64,000 nt of DNA, from contig CP016211.1 of NCBI GenBank assembly GCA_001931535.1, positions 6,741,573 through 6,805,572 of the forward strand, written 5' to 3'. The DNA comes from Minicystis rosea (lineage in GTDB: Bacteria > Myxococcota_A > Polyangia > Polyangiales > Polyangiaceae). This document shows, one piece after another, positions 45,880 through 55,115 of this stretch. The notes under the pieces are model-generated. The model ran no database searches. It saw only the letters and a list, made by a program, of their open reading frames with translations, and had not been told where the DNA came from. The translations under genes and the position numbers were made by a program. Numbering within the stretch: position 1 is the stretch's first letter; the number at the start of each line of letters is the position of its first letter.

Positions 45880-45984
45880 GCTCCAACGATGGAGCAGAAG
45901 ATCGTTCGAGATCAAACGATCGAGCAAGCGAGCGCCGGAGAGCCGATCATGACGCGGCCGGCAATCGTTTGAGCACCAACGAAT
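45871..45984. repeat. Three short inverted repeats ATCGTT...AACGAT
   Basis: Copies at 45871-45890, 45901-45920 and 45964-45984 each pair ATCGTT with AACGAT (the last with one extra base) around an 8-base centre. The first overlaps the stop of the large membrane protein and the third overlaps the C-terminal codons of the reverse methyltransferase gene, so two convergent coding ends share the element. Possibly a terminator or a duplicated site. Confidence 0.5.
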
Positions 45985-46552
45985 GGTTGTTGGCCGGCAT
46001 GGCCACGAGCGCCTCGCGCGCGAAGCCCGCCTCCTCCGCGAGCGCGAGGACGGCGTCGAGATCGCGCACGCCCCACGAAGGATCGCGGCCTCGGAGGGAC
46101 TCGTCGAAGGCGACGTTGCTCGGCGCGAAGGGCTCGCCCGCGATGCGGAAGGGGCCGTAGAGGAAGAGGATGCCGCCGGTGGAGAGCGCGCGCGCGGCGC
46201 CGCGGATCAAGCCGACGCAGGCGGCCCAGGGCGCGATGTGGATCATGTTCGCCGAGAGCACGAGGTCGACGCGGACGTCCCCGAAATCCCCGCGGGAGGC
46301 GTCGATCGCGAGCGGCGCGCGCAGGTTCGGGAGGCCCGCCTCGGCGCGGTGGGCCGCGATGCTGGCGAGGGCCTCGGGATCGAGATCGCTCGGCTGCCAG
46401 AGGACATCGGGCATGCGCTCCGCGAAGAACACGGCGTGCTCGCCGCTGCCGGCGGCGATCTCCAAGACCTCCGCGCCCGCGCGGAGGAGCGGGCGAAGGA
46501 CAGCGAGGATCGGCTCGCGGTTGCGCACAGTGGCCGGGGCGTGACGCTTCAT
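45947..46552 (-). CDS. DUF938 SAM-dependent methyltransferase
   Basis: 201-residue methyltransferase-like protein. It opens with RHAPATVRNREPILAVLRP, then VLEIAAGSGEHAVFFAERMPDVLWQPSD, LSANMIHIAPWAACVGL and LYGPFRIAGEPFAPSN, all characteristic of DUF938. Substrate unknown. Start at MKRHAPATVR (46552), which overlaps the stop of the upstream MFS gene by four bases, so both are co-transcribed. Confidence 0.9.
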   Translation of the reverse strand: MKRHAPATVRNREPILAVLRPLLRAGAEVLEIAAGSGEHAVFFAERMPDVLWQPSDLDPEALASIAAHRAEAGLPNLRAPLAIDASRGDFGDVRVDLVLSANMIHIAPWAACVGLIRGAARALSTGGILFLYGPFRIAGEPFAPSNVAFDESLRGRDPSWGVRDLDAVLALAEEAGFAREALVAMPANNHSLVLKRLPAAS

Positions 46553-47835
46553 TTCGAGGACGGTAGCAGAGGCTCGTGATCGGCGGCCGCGGCTTCGAGC
46601 CGCGTGCCGAGCCGTCGCATCGCGATCCACCACGAGAAGCCCGACGCGGCGGCGACGGCGGCCAGCACCAGCGTCGCGCCGTGAAGGCTCGTGATCCCGC
46701 GGCCGATGAGCGCGCCCGCGACGCCGCTCGAGATCGCCATCGTGAGCGTGAACGCGCCTTGCTCCACGGCGAACACGCGCCCTTGGAGCGGGTTCGGCAC
46801 GGTGATCTGGAGGAGCTGCGTGGAGCAGACCCAGTTGGCGCTGCCGCCAGCGTGCGCGACGACGAGGAAGAGCGCGCCCGCGGCGATGTGATGCGCCGAG
46901 ATGAGCGCGGCGACGCCGATCGCGGCGAGCACGAAGCCGACCTGCACGCTCCAGCGGAGGCTCCGCGCCGACTCCCCCAAGATGCGATGAAGGACGAGCG
47001 GGCCCACGAGCGCGCCCACGCCGCGGCCTGCGTAGAGGATGCCGAGCGCGCGCGCCGATTCTCCGCCCTTCGGCGTGAAGACCTCGGCGGCGTACACCGC
47101 ATAGAGGAACACGACGCCGCCCGAGAGCCCCCACAAGCCTTTGGCGAGCGCGACCACGGCCTGCGGCCGGTGGCCCTTCAAGTAGCGCGCGCCTTCGCGC
47201 AGCGCGTGGAGACCGAAGGGATCGCGGGCCGGCGGCGCGGCGTCCGCGGCCGGCTCGACGCGGGGGATCGGCACGCCGGCGATGAGGATGGCCGAGAGCA
47301 GGAAGCTCAACGAGTCCACGATGAACGCGCCGCGCGGCCCGACGAGCAAGGTGACGAGGCCACCGAGCGCGCTGCCGATCGCGAGCATCGAGCTCCACGT
47401 CGCGCCGGCCAGCGAGTTGGCCGCGAGCAACGCGCGCCGCTCGACCACCTGCGGCAGCGCGGCCGCGCGCGCGGGCTCGAAGAACGAGGTGAGCGACTCC
47501 TGCACGAAGACGAGGGCATAGACGAGCCACACGTCCTCGGGCCCACGCACGAAGAGGTAACCGAGCACGCAGAGGGCGCGGAGGAGATCGCAGATCACCA
47601 TCACGCGGCCGCGCGGGTAGCGATCGGCGACGACGCCCGCGAGCGGCGCCCACAGCACCGTGGGGAGCATGCGCACGATGAAGAGCCCCGCGAGGGCCTC
47701 CGCCGCGCGCCCCGTGGTCGGGAAGAGGCCCACGAGCGCGATGAACTGGAGCCAATCCCCCACCTCGCTCACCACCTGCCCGAGCCACAGGCGCCGGAAC
47801 GCCGGCTGCGATCGGAGCAGTTCGAGGTAGCCCAT
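46549..47835 (-). CDS. MFS transporter
   Basis: 428-residue polytopic protein with about 12 hydrophobic segments, of the EntS/macrolide-efflux MFS group. Landmarks: RLWLGQVVSEVGDWLQFIAL, APLAGVVADRYPRGRVMVICD (the loop 2-3 motif of MFS), ESLTSFFEPARAAALPQVV and LQGRVFAVEQG. Start MGYLELLRSQP (47835). It is divergent from the GH113-like gene with 27 bp between. Substrate unknown. Confidence 0.88.
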   Translation of the reverse strand: MGYLELLRSQPAFRRLWLGQVVSEVGDWLQFIALVGLFPTTGRAAEALAGLFIVRMLPTVLWAPLAGVVADRYPRGRVMVICDLLRALCVLGYLFVRGPEDVWLVYALVFVQESLTSFFEPARAAALPQVVERRALLAANSLAGATWSSMLAIGSALGGLVTLLVGPRGAFIVDSLSFLLSAILIAGVPIPRVEPAADAAPPARDPFGLHALREGARYLKGHRPQAVVALAKGLWGLSGGVVFLYAVYAAEVFTPKGGESARALGILYAGRGVGALVGPLVLHRILGESARSLRWSVQVGFVLAAIGVAALISAHHIAAGALFLVVAHAGGSANWVCSTQLLQITVPNPLQGRVFAVEQGAFTLTMAISSGVAGALIGRGITSLHGATLVLAAVAAASGFSWWIAMRRLGTRLEAAAADHEPLLPSSK

Positions 47836-47862
47836 CGGCGCGGCTTGTTCTATGTCCGTCGC

Positions 47863-49101
47863 GTGCTCAGGGCGAGCAGGTTCTTCCTCATGATCGGCGC
47901 CGCCGCGCTCTCCATGCTGCGGCCTCAATCATCCGCCGTGGCCGCGCCGCCCGCTGCGGTGAAGCCGGCCGCGTCGCGCGAAGCCGGCCCGCGCCTCCAC
48001 GCCGAGTCCTGGATGGAAAGCGGCGGAGGCGGCGTTCGCGGGATCACCGTCGGGCCCATCGAGAACCTGCGCCACGCGGGTGTCGGCTACGGATCGCCGG
48101 CCTTCGAGCGCACGCTCGATGAAGCCAAGCGGAGCGGCGCCACCTGGATCAGCCTCACGCCCTTCGGTCGCACGTGGAATCTCAAGCCCACGGGCATCGA
48201 TCTCACCTTCGAGGCGCCCTTCAAGGACAACCGCCGCGCGGTGCTCACCGCCATCAAGCAGGCGCACGCACGCGGCCTCAAGGTGTTCTTGGTGCCGCAC
48301 CTCTGGGTGGAGACGGGCGAGTGGCGCGCGCTCATCGATCCGGGCGACGACGCCGCGTGGGCCCGCTGGATCGCGGCGTATCGCGCCTTCCTCCTCACGT
48401 GGGCCGGCGTCGCCGCCGAAGGATCCGCGGAGATGCTCAGCGTCGGCGTCGAGCTCCGGAGCTGGGTCACGACCCCGCGCGCGCGCAGCATGATCACGCT
48501 GATCGACGAGGTGCGCCGCGTGTATCCGGGCCTCCTCACCTATTCGGCCAATTGGGACGACGTGGAGGACACGCTCATCTTGGGCGCCGTCGATCTCATC
48601 GGCATCAATGCCTTCTATCCGCTCGCCGATCGCGACGGCGCCGGCCCTACCGAGCTTGCCGAGGGCGGCCGCCGCGTGGCCGCGAAGATCGACGCGCTCG
48701 CGCGTGCGCTCGACAAGCCCGTGGTGCTCACGGAGATCGGTTACACGACGCGCCCCAACCCGGCGATCCGCCCTTGGGAGTGGCCCGACGCGATGACGGA
48801 CGTGCACGTCGATCAGCGCGCCCAGGCCGAGGCGTACGCCGCGCTCATCGCGCCCTTCCTCGAATCGCGCACGTTCGCCGGCTTCTTCGTGTGGCGCTAC
48901 TACGCCGATCCCGACGACGTCTCGCAGGAAGCCGAGTGGGGCTTCTCCCCGCGCGGCAAGCTCGCCGAGCTCGTCCTGCGCGACGCCTTCACGGCCCGTT
49001 GGGTCGCCGATGGCCCGCGCTCGATCGGCGACGACATCGGCCGCCACCGCGCCCGCACCCCTGGCTTCTTCGGCTGGGAGCCCGAGCCGGACGACGAGTG
49101 A
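47863..49101 (+). CDS. GH113-like glycoside hydrolase
   Basis: 412-residue protein with an N-terminal hydrophobic stretch (FFLMIGAAALSML) that looks like a signal or anchor. The TIM barrel shows RGITVGPIENL, GATWISLTPFGRTW, HLWVETGEWRALIDPGD, acid/base SVGVELRSW, LIGINAFYPLA and nucleophile VVLTEIGYTT. This is the layout of GH113 mannanases and related glycosidases. GTG at 47863 is preferred, but an in-frame ATG at 47890 is possible. Confidence 0.82.
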   Translation: MLRASRFFLMIGAAALSMLRPQSSAVAAPPAAVKPAASREAGPRLHAESWMESGGGGVRGITVGPIENLRHAGVGYGSPAFERTLDEAKRSGATWISLTPFGRTWNLKPTGIDLTFEAPFKDNRRAVLTAIKQAHARGLKVFLVPHLWVETGEWRALIDPGDDAAWARWIAAYRAFLLTWAGVAAEGSAEMLSVGVELRSWVTTPRARSMITLIDEVRRVYPGLLTYSANWDDVEDTLILGAVDLIGINAFYPLADRDGAGPTELAEGGRRVAAKIDALARALDKPVVLTEIGYTTRPNPAIRPWEWPDAMTDVHVDQRAQAEAYAALIAPFLESRTFAGFFVWRYYADPDDVSQEAEWGFSPRGKLAELVLRDAFTARWVADGPRSIGDDIGRHRARTPGFFGWEPEPDDE

Positions 49102-49198
49102 CGGCTTTGCGCGCAACGCTCAGGCGCTGCGCGCAAAGCATGATCGCGGATGGCCGACACGAGCCGATCTCAGCGGCGGCGCACCGCCTCGATCGATC

Positions 49199-50557
49199 TC
49201 ACTGACACCGCCGGAACGGCGCCCCTTCGACCGCGGGGCCGCCCGCCGCCACACACGAAAAGCCCGTCGGGCAGATGCCGTCGGCCGTGCAATCGCGGCT
49301 GCACTTGTTGTTGCTGCAGTAACCGAAGACGCACTGCGAGTCGTGCTGGCACGCCGCGCCGACCTCGCCGCCGCCGTTGGGCAGGCACAGCCCGATGCGC
49401 TGCTGGTTGTTGTTGATGCCGCCCACCGCCACGCACGAAAAGCCGTACGCGCACGAGCCCTGATAGCGGCACGAATCGAGGCACGAGTCGGTGGCGATGC
49501 CTTCGCTGGGGTTGATCGCGCCGCACGTCGCGGCCGGCGTGCTCGGAATGTTGAAGGCGTTGAAATCGATGTGCTGGCCGTCGTTGCACACGTTCACGAC
49601 CTTGCCCTGGCAGTCGTTCACGTACAGCGCCGGCGTGAACCCGCCCTCGAGCGGACCGAAGACATCGGGCGGCCGGCGGCAGAGCCCATCGCACGTCCAC
49701 GGCGGGAACCCCGCGGCGCGCTGCGGGCAATCGGCCGCCGTGTCGCAGACCAGCGTGCAGCCGCCGACGTACATGTCCGGTGACAGGTCGCACGCGGCCG
49801 GCGCGATGCAGCCCGCGGCGTTCCCCATCTCGCAGTACTCCGCCGCCTTCACGCACACGCGCGTGTTGCTGATCTCCATGCAGCCGAAACCGTTCGGACA
49901 ATCGGCGCCCGAGTTGCACTGCACGGTGCAATACTGGCTGTTGAGGCACGCGAAGTTGCACGCATTCGCCATCGTGCACGCGCGCCCGGTGTCGTTGCCC
50001 ACGCAGTAGTTCTCGGCGCCGACGGCCTCGCAGACCGTGCCGCTCATGCACTGCGGCGTCGACGAGCAGGCGCGCGTGCAGCGCTTCGATCCGCTGGGAT
50101 ACATCGATCGGCAGAGGAGCGGCGCCGCGCACTCTCCATCGGCGAAGCACAGATCGAGCTCGTGCTTGCCCGTGCCGCCGCTGCTGGTCGAGGACGAAGA
50201 CGACGACACCGTCGACGACGTCGTGCTCCCGCCGCCCGACGAGCTGGTCGTGGGCCCGGCCCCGACGCTGCTCGAGGTGATCGGCGCGCCGCCGGTCCCG
50301 CTGCTGCTCGTCGAGGTCGCCTCGCCCGGCACGCACTGCGCGTTGATGTTGCAGATGTACCCGCTCGGACAATCACGGGCGGCGTCGACGCAGCTCTCTC
50401 GGCACGAGCCTTCGAAGCAGTAGCCGATGCCGCAATCGCTGTTGAGCTTGCACGGCACGTCGCGCGCACAGCCTGCTGGAAGCGCGGTGGCGAGCGCCGA
50501 AGCGAAGACGAAAGCAGCGAAGAGGAAAGCGGGCGCGGAGCGAGCGCGTCGGGACAT
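49199..50557 (-). CDS. Cysteine-rich putative lipoprotein
   Basis: 452-residue exported protein. An N-terminal signal ends in a PAGC lipobox (LATALPAGCARD). A short Cys-rich head is followed by a Ser/Thr/Gly linker (about 80-128: STVSSSSSSTSSGG), then a long region with about 40 cysteines arranged as repeats of C-x-x-D-x-x-C and FGCMEI/FSCVAV units. This resembles the disulfide-rich, low-complexity-tethered surface lipoproteins common in myxobacteria. No enzymatic motif. Probably an outer-membrane-anchored binding or structural protein. Confidence 0.82.
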   Translation of the reverse strand: MSRRARSAPAFLFAAFVFASALATALPAGCARDVPCKLNSDCGIGYCFEGSCRESCVDAARDCPSGYICNINAQCVPGEATSTSSSGTGGAPITSSSVGAGPTTSSSGGGSTTSSTVSSSSSSTSSGGTGKHELDLCFADGECAAPLLCRSMYPSGSKRCTRACSSTPQCMSGTVCEAVGAENYCVGNDTGRACTMANACNFACLNSQYCTVQCNSGADCPNGFGCMEISNTRVCVKAAEYCEMGNAAGCIAPAACDLSPDMYVGGCTLVCDTAADCPQRAAGFPPWTCDGLCRRPPDVFGPLEGGFTPALYVNDCQGKVVNVCNDGQHIDFNAFNIPSTPAATCGAINPSEGIATDSCLDSCRYQGSCAYGFSCVAVGGINNNQQRIGLCLPNGGGEVGAACQHDSQCVFGYCSNNKCSRDCTADGICPTGFSCVAAGGPAVEGAPFRRCQ

Positions 50558-50595
50558 CGGCCTCCGACGGTATCACAGCCGACGCGCCGGCCTCG

Positions 50596-51003
50596 TCAGT
50601 TCAGCATCCCGCCCTTCGACGTCTCCGCGCGCCGCGGGGCCCGTCGATGCACCGGCCCGGCCTGGTGAAAGACCAGCACCCAGGCGTCGTCCTCGCGCAC
50701 GAACAGGTTCGTCGCCACGAGCTCCGCGCCGCCGACGTTTTCGCCGCACACCACGTATGCGCTCTCGCCGAGCACGTATGCCGACGGGCGCGAACAGCGA
50801 ACCTCGGGCGCGCCGTTGTCGAGGATGGATCGGAAGCTCGCCATCACCTCGTCGCGTCCGTGCAGCGCATCCCAGCCGGGATGCACGCAGGCCACGGGCG
50901 CGCGGCGCGCCCACAGCCCGTCGATCGCTCCCACGTCGGCGCGCGCGAACGCTTCGTAGAAGGCCTGGTTGGCGGCGAGCACCTCGGCTTCTGCGGACGG
51001 CAT
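50596..51003 (-). CDS. SnoaL/NTF2-like protein
   Basis: 135-residue cone-fold protein (DUF4440/SnoaL-like). LAANQAFYEAFARADVGAIDGLWA, VACVHPGWDALHGRDEVMASF and ATNLFVREDDAWVLVFHQAGPV match the conserved strands. Cytoplasmic, function unknown; such proteins often act as isomerases or as binding modules. ATG at 51003. Confidence 0.88.
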   Translation of the reverse strand: MPSAEAEVLAANQAFYEAFARADVGAIDGLWARRAPVACVHPGWDALHGRDEVMASFRSILDNGAPEVRCSRPSAYVLGESAYVVCGENVGGAELVATNLFVREDDAWVLVFHQAGPVHRRAPRRAETSKGGMLN

Positions 51004-51283
51004 GGTCGCTCCTCTCCGTCACGATAGGCGCTCTCCGCGATCGTTGCACGCCGAACCCTCTCGCCCACGAAGCAGCGCCCTCCTTCGTTCCTCACGTGGA
51101 TCGCGGCCGCACGATCTCGACGAAGTGAGCGCCCCTCGTGCCCGGCCGAACGTCGCGCCGCCGCCGCGAGGGTCGCCCGATCGCGCGGCAGGCCCGCGCA
51201 ACGACGCGAAAGCCGGCCCGGTGGCGCCCTGCTTCGCCGGTATCTTCCCCGCCCTCCCCGAGGATGCTACGTCCGCCCCGACG

Positions 51284-53443
51284 ATGGTCCAGAAGGCGCC
51301 CTCCCCCGACACCGGCGATGCCGGCTGGATCACTCGCCTCGGCGAGGCGTGCCTCCGCGCCCTCGGCGTCGTGGCGCTGGCCTCGATCCCTTCCGCGTTG
51401 CGCACGGCCGGCGCCGGAGGAGGCCTCTTCGGCGGCCTCTTCGCCGGCATGGGCGTGCTCTTGCCCTTGGTCCTCGCCGCGCTGCTGCTCGCGCGGGCCG
51501 CGGGCCGCGGCTTCCGCCAGCTCCTCGGCACCGAGTCGCCGCGGCGGGCCGTGCTCGGCTTGGCCTTGTGGATCGGCCTCGCCACGCCGCTCCTCGTCGG
51601 GCTCGGCGCGGTGCTCAAGGCCACGACGCACCACAAGGGCCTCGCCGGCGCGACGTTCGGCGTCTTCGCGCTCGTCGTGGTGATCGCCGCCGCGGTCGTC
51701 GCGCGTCGCCTCGTCGGCCTCGGTCAGAGCCTCGTCGAGCGCGGCGTGAAGCCTTGGATCCCGGCCGCCATCGGCGCCGCGATCGGCATGCTCCCGCTGC
51801 TCGCGGTGGCCGTGCCCCTCTCGCAGCCGAGCGACGACGCGGGCGCCGCTGCGGTGCGCGCCGCCATCGTCGACGGCGCCATCGTCGCCGTCGCCACCGC
51901 GCTGGCCGCCTCGCTGGAGCTCGGCGCCTCGCTCGGTCGCGTCGCGCGCCTCGCCGCGGTGCCGGCCGCCGTCGTGCTCTTCGTGGCCGCGGGCGCGCGC
52001 ATCGAATCGAACGCCGCCCTCGCCCGATCGATGAAAGCAGGCGGCGGCCTCGCGGCCACCATCCTCTCCGCGCTCGAGCGCTGGACCGATCGCGACAACG
52101 ACGGCACCGGCGCGCATTTCGGCGGCGACGACTGCGACGAAGGCGACCCCGCCCGCCACCCCGGCGCCCCTGAAATCCCCGGTGACGGCATCGATCAAGA
52201 CTGCGACGGCATCGATCCCGAGCGGCCCGCCGCGCCCTCGGCCACCGCCGCGCTGGAGCCTTCGAGCCGCGCCACGGCGGGCGCGGGCCCGACGCAACCC
52301 GCATCGCTCGTGGCAGAGCCTCCTTCCTCGGGCAAGCCCGACATCGTGCTGATCACGCTCGACTCGGTCCGCGCCGATCACACCTCGGCCTATGGATACG
52401 TGCGCGAGACCACACCGAAGCTCGCCGAGCTCGCGGCCCACGGCGTCGTCTTCGAGCACGCCTATGCCGCCGGCGGCGACGCGCAGCGTGCCCTCGCGCC
52501 CCTCGTCACGGGCAAGCGCCTCTCCGACACGGCGCGCGACAAGCGCGAGTGGCCCACCATCCTCCCCGAGAACGAGACCCTCGCCGAGCGCCTGAAAAAG
52601 GGCGGATATCGCACGGCCGCGGTCACCTCCTTCACCTGGCTCAGCGAGGAGCGCGGCTTCGCGCAGGGCTTCGACCAGTTCAAGCCCGTCTTCGACGGCG
52701 TTCATCCCGAGCGCGAGGTCACCGGCAACTTCGCCGCCAAAGCCGCGATCGCCGCGTGGAAAGAGCTCGAGAAGGACACGCACCCGATCTTCCTCTGGGT
52801 GCACCTCTTCGACGCCCACGAAAAATACCTCGATCACAAGGGCATCAACTTCGGCAAAGGCAAGACCGCGGCGTACGACGGCGAGATCGCGTTCGTCGAT
52901 CAGAAGCTCGGTGAGCTGATGGCCGCCATCAACGGCGGCCCGCGCGCCGGGCGCGTAGCGTGGTTCGTCCACGGATCGCAGGGCGAAGGCTTCGGCGAGC
53001 ACGACTTCCACGGTCACGGCGGCGACGTCTACGAGGAAGCCCTCCGGGTTCCGCTCGTCATCAGCCTCCCCGACCTCCCCGACGGCAAGCCCGGTCGTTA
53101 CGGCAAGGACGCCGTCAGCGTGCTCGACGTGCCCGCCACCATCGCCGATGTCGCCGGCATCACTGCCGACGGATTCGCGGGGATCACGCTCGCGCCCATG
53201 GCCCGCGGAGAGCTGGGCCGGGAGCACGGCCCCGTGTACGCTCGTTCGCAGAAGAAGGTCGCCTTGATCGCCTGGCCGCTCAAGCTCATGGTGTTCGAGA
53301 AGAAGAAGGCGGATCGCTTCCTCCTGTTCGACCTCGGGGGCGATCCGGGCGAACGCGAGGACATCTCCAAGACCACGGCCCGCGCCGCGGATTTGGAGCG
53401 GCTGCAGAAGGCTCGGGCAGCAGCCGAAGGCGCCGCGCGTTAG
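51284..53443 (+). CDS. Sulfatase-fold membrane protein lacking catalytic residues
   Basis: 719-residue protein. Residues about 20-245 contain six or so membrane segments. Then a calcium-type repeat, DRDNDGTGAHFGGDDCDEGDPARHPG...DGIDQDCDGID (about 269-311), as in MopE-type metal-binding motifs. From 352 a sulfatase/alkaline-phosphatase-superfamily domain: DIVLITLDSVRADHTSAYGY, and HLFDAHEKY. The nucleophile position is AGGDAQRA (397-403), where C/S-x-P-x-R is expected; the usual SDHGE metal ligands read HGSQGE (563-568). The catalytic nucleophile and an Asp-His pair are therefore missing. Two SUMF1 genes follow. Likely a binding or sensing relative. Confidence 0.75.
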   Translation: MVQKAPSPDTGDAGWITRLGEACLRALGVVALASIPSALRTAGAGGGLFGGLFAGMGVLLPLVLAALLLARAAGRGFRQLLGTESPRRAVLGLALWIGLATPLLVGLGAVLKATTHHKGLAGATFGVFALVVVIAAAVVARRLVGLGQSLVERGVKPWIPAAIGAAIGMLPLLAVAVPLSQPSDDAGAAAVRAAIVDGAIVAVATALAASLELGASLGRVARLAAVPAAVVLFVAAGARIESNAALARSMKAGGGLAATILSALERWTDRDNDGTGAHFGGDDCDEGDPARHPGAPEIPGDGIDQDCDGIDPERPAAPSATAALEPSSRATAGAGPTQPASLVAEPPSSGKPDIVLITLDSVRADHTSAYGYVRETTPKLAELAAHGVVFEHAYAAGGDAQRALAPLVTGKRLSDTARDKREWPTILPENETLAERLKKGGYRTAAVTSFTWLSEERGFAQGFDQFKPVFDGVHPEREVTGNFAAKAAIAAWKELEKDTHPIFLWVHLFDAHEKYLDHKGINFGKGKTAAYDGEIAFVDQKLGELMAAINGGPRAGRVAWFVHGSQGEGFGEHDFHGHGGDVYEEALRVPLVISLPDLPDGKPGRYGKDAVSVLDVPATIADVAGITADGFAGITLAPMARGELGREHGPVYARSQKKVALIAWPLKLMVFEKKKADRFLLFDLGGDPGEREDISKTTARAADLERLQKARAAAEGAAR

Positions 53444-53492
53444 CGGTCGCTCCGGCACGGGGCCGGCGCCACAGACAGCGGGGCAATGGCTT

Positions 53493-54569
53493 ATGACGGA
53501 TTTTGGCTCTCCTCCACAAAAGCGAGCACGATCTCGCTCCGTGGCGATACGCATTCTCCTCATCGGGGGCTTCAGCCTCGGCGTGAGCGGCCTCGGCGCG
53601 CTGGCCGGCAACCTCACGCGCTCGGCCCCCGCCATGCCCGCGGACGCCACGCCCCTCACCATGGCGGGCGGCGCCGGTGTTCGTCACGAGTGGCGCCTCA
53701 AGCTGGGCCGCCACTGGCAAATCGCCTCCACCCCCTCCGAGAGCCAAGAGACCACCGACGCGGCCGAGGGCACGCGCGGCCAATGCGGCCCCGGCATGGT
53801 CGAAGTGAAGGGCCGGATGAAGCAGGATCCGAGCACCAACCACTTCAGCAACAACACCATCGAGGAGATGCAGAAGACCACTTGCTCCAAGTGGATCCAA
53901 CGCGAATACCCCGAGCGCTGCGGCGAGTTCGATCGCGACAAGTGGCTCAGCATCTCCAAGGAGCTCTCCACGAAGGAGCTCCACTACTGCATGGACCGCT
54001 TCGAGTACCCGAACCAGAAGGGCGTCTACCCCTGGATCATGGTGAGCTGGTACGAAGCGGAAGACCTCTGCGCCGACGAAGGCAAGCGCCTCTGCAGCGA
54101 AGACGAGTGGACCTTCGCCTGCGAAGGTGAAGAGGCCACGCCCTACCCTTACGGCTACGTGCGCGACGCCGGCTCGTGCATCAGCGATCAGCCCTGGCGC
54201 GCCTTCAGCGAGGCCGCCATGCGCCCGCGCGACGGCGCCGGCGCCATGGCCGAGATGGATCGGCTCTGGCAGGGCCTCCCCTCCGGATCGCAACCGAAGT
54301 GCAAGAGCTCGTTCGGCGTCTACGACATGACGGGCAACGTCGACGAGTGGACGCGGACCTCGCGCGACGGCGAGCGGCCGAGCATCCTCAAGGGCGGCTA
54401 TTGGGGCCCGGTGCGCACGCGTTGCCGCCCCTCCACGCGCTCGCACGACGAGAACCACATCTTCTACCAGCAGGGCTTCCGCTGCTGCTCCGACGTGGGC
54501 GCGAGCCTGGTGCGCCGCCCGCACTCCGAAGATCCCTCGCGCGCCCCGCTGCCGCGCGAGCTCAAGTAA
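53493..54569 (+). CDS. SUMF1 (formylglycine-enzyme-like) protein
   Basis: 358-residue protein with an N-terminal membrane anchor (RILLIGGFSLGVSGLGALAG) and a SUMF1 domain from about 95. Landmarks: GMVEVKG, YCMDRFEYPNQKGVYPWIMVSWYEAEDLCADEGKRLCSEDEWTFACEG, FGVYDMTGNVDEWT and LKGGYWGPVRTRCRP. The paired active-site cysteines of true formylglycine enzymes are not obvious. Likely a periplasmic binding domain. It lies just after the sulfatase-like gene. Confidence 0.85.
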   Translation: MTDFGSPPQKRARSRSVAIRILLIGGFSLGVSGLGALAGNLTRSAPAMPADATPLTMAGGAGVRHEWRLKLGRHWQIASTPSESQETTDAAEGTRGQCGPGMVEVKGRMKQDPSTNHFSNNTIEEMQKTTCSKWIQREYPERCGEFDRDKWLSISKELSTKELHYCMDRFEYPNQKGVYPWIMVSWYEAEDLCADEGKRLCSEDEWTFACEGEEATPYPYGYVRDAGSCISDQPWRAFSEAAMRPRDGAGAMAEMDRLWQGLPSGSQPKCKSSFGVYDMTGNVDEWTRTSRDGERPSILKGGYWGPVRTRCRPSTRSHDENHIFYQQGFRCCSDVGASLVRRPHSEDPSRAPLPRELK

Positions 54570-54611
54570 CGGCATGGTCGGGCCTCACCGCGCGGCGTAT
54601 CCTGGTTCGAG

Positions 54612-55115
54612 ATGAGCGACGACACCCAGCCCGCCGGCCCTCGAGAAGCCGCGCCCGCGCCGCCGCCGGCCCGCTGGATCGAGCGCCTCAGCGCCGTCCT
54701 GCTCCTCGGCGCCACCGCGCTCGCCCTCGCGGCCGCGGCGCCTGCGCTCCTGCGCTCGACGGGCGCCGCGCCTCCCTCGGCCGATCCTTTCGCGGGCCTC
54801 GGCGCGCCGATCGATCTGCGCCACGAGCCTCCCGAGATCCTCGCCAATCCCGATCCATTCGTCGAATCCGATCACGAGGCCGATCCCGACGACGTCCCGA
54901 GCCCGCTCGCGGCCCATGCCCGCCTCGGCTTCGCGCGGAGCGCGCTCTCGCTGCGCGAGCGCCCCGAGAGCAGCGGCCGCTCGGTGGGTGAAGTGAAAGC
55001 GGGCGAGCTCGTGATGATCGTGCGCGAGTCGGGGGATTGGGTCCTCGTGTGGGTCGGCGGCGCCGACAACTTCATGAAAGGGTGGGCTCGAAAGAGCGGA
55101 ATCGCGGTCCGATGA
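54612..55115 (+). CDS. Membrane-anchored SH3b-like protein
   Basis: 167-residue protein: an N-terminal Pro/Ala-rich cytoplasmic part, one membrane segment (AVLLLGATALALAAAAPALL), a linker, and a C-terminal bacterial SH3-like domain (about 105-165: ALSLRERPESSGRSVGEVKAGELVMIVRESGDWVLVWV). SH3b domains usually bind cell-wall or proteins. ATG start overlap with guanine deaminase at the 3' end (ATGA) implies co-transcription. Confidence 0.72.
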   Translation: MSDDTQPAGPREAAPAPPPARWIERLSAVLLLGATALALAAAAPALLRSTGAAPPSADPFAGLGAPIDLRHEPPEILANPDPFVESDHEADPDDVPSPLAAHARLGFARSALSLRERPESSGRSVGEVKAGELVMIVRESGDWVLVWVGGADNFMKGWARKSGIAVR

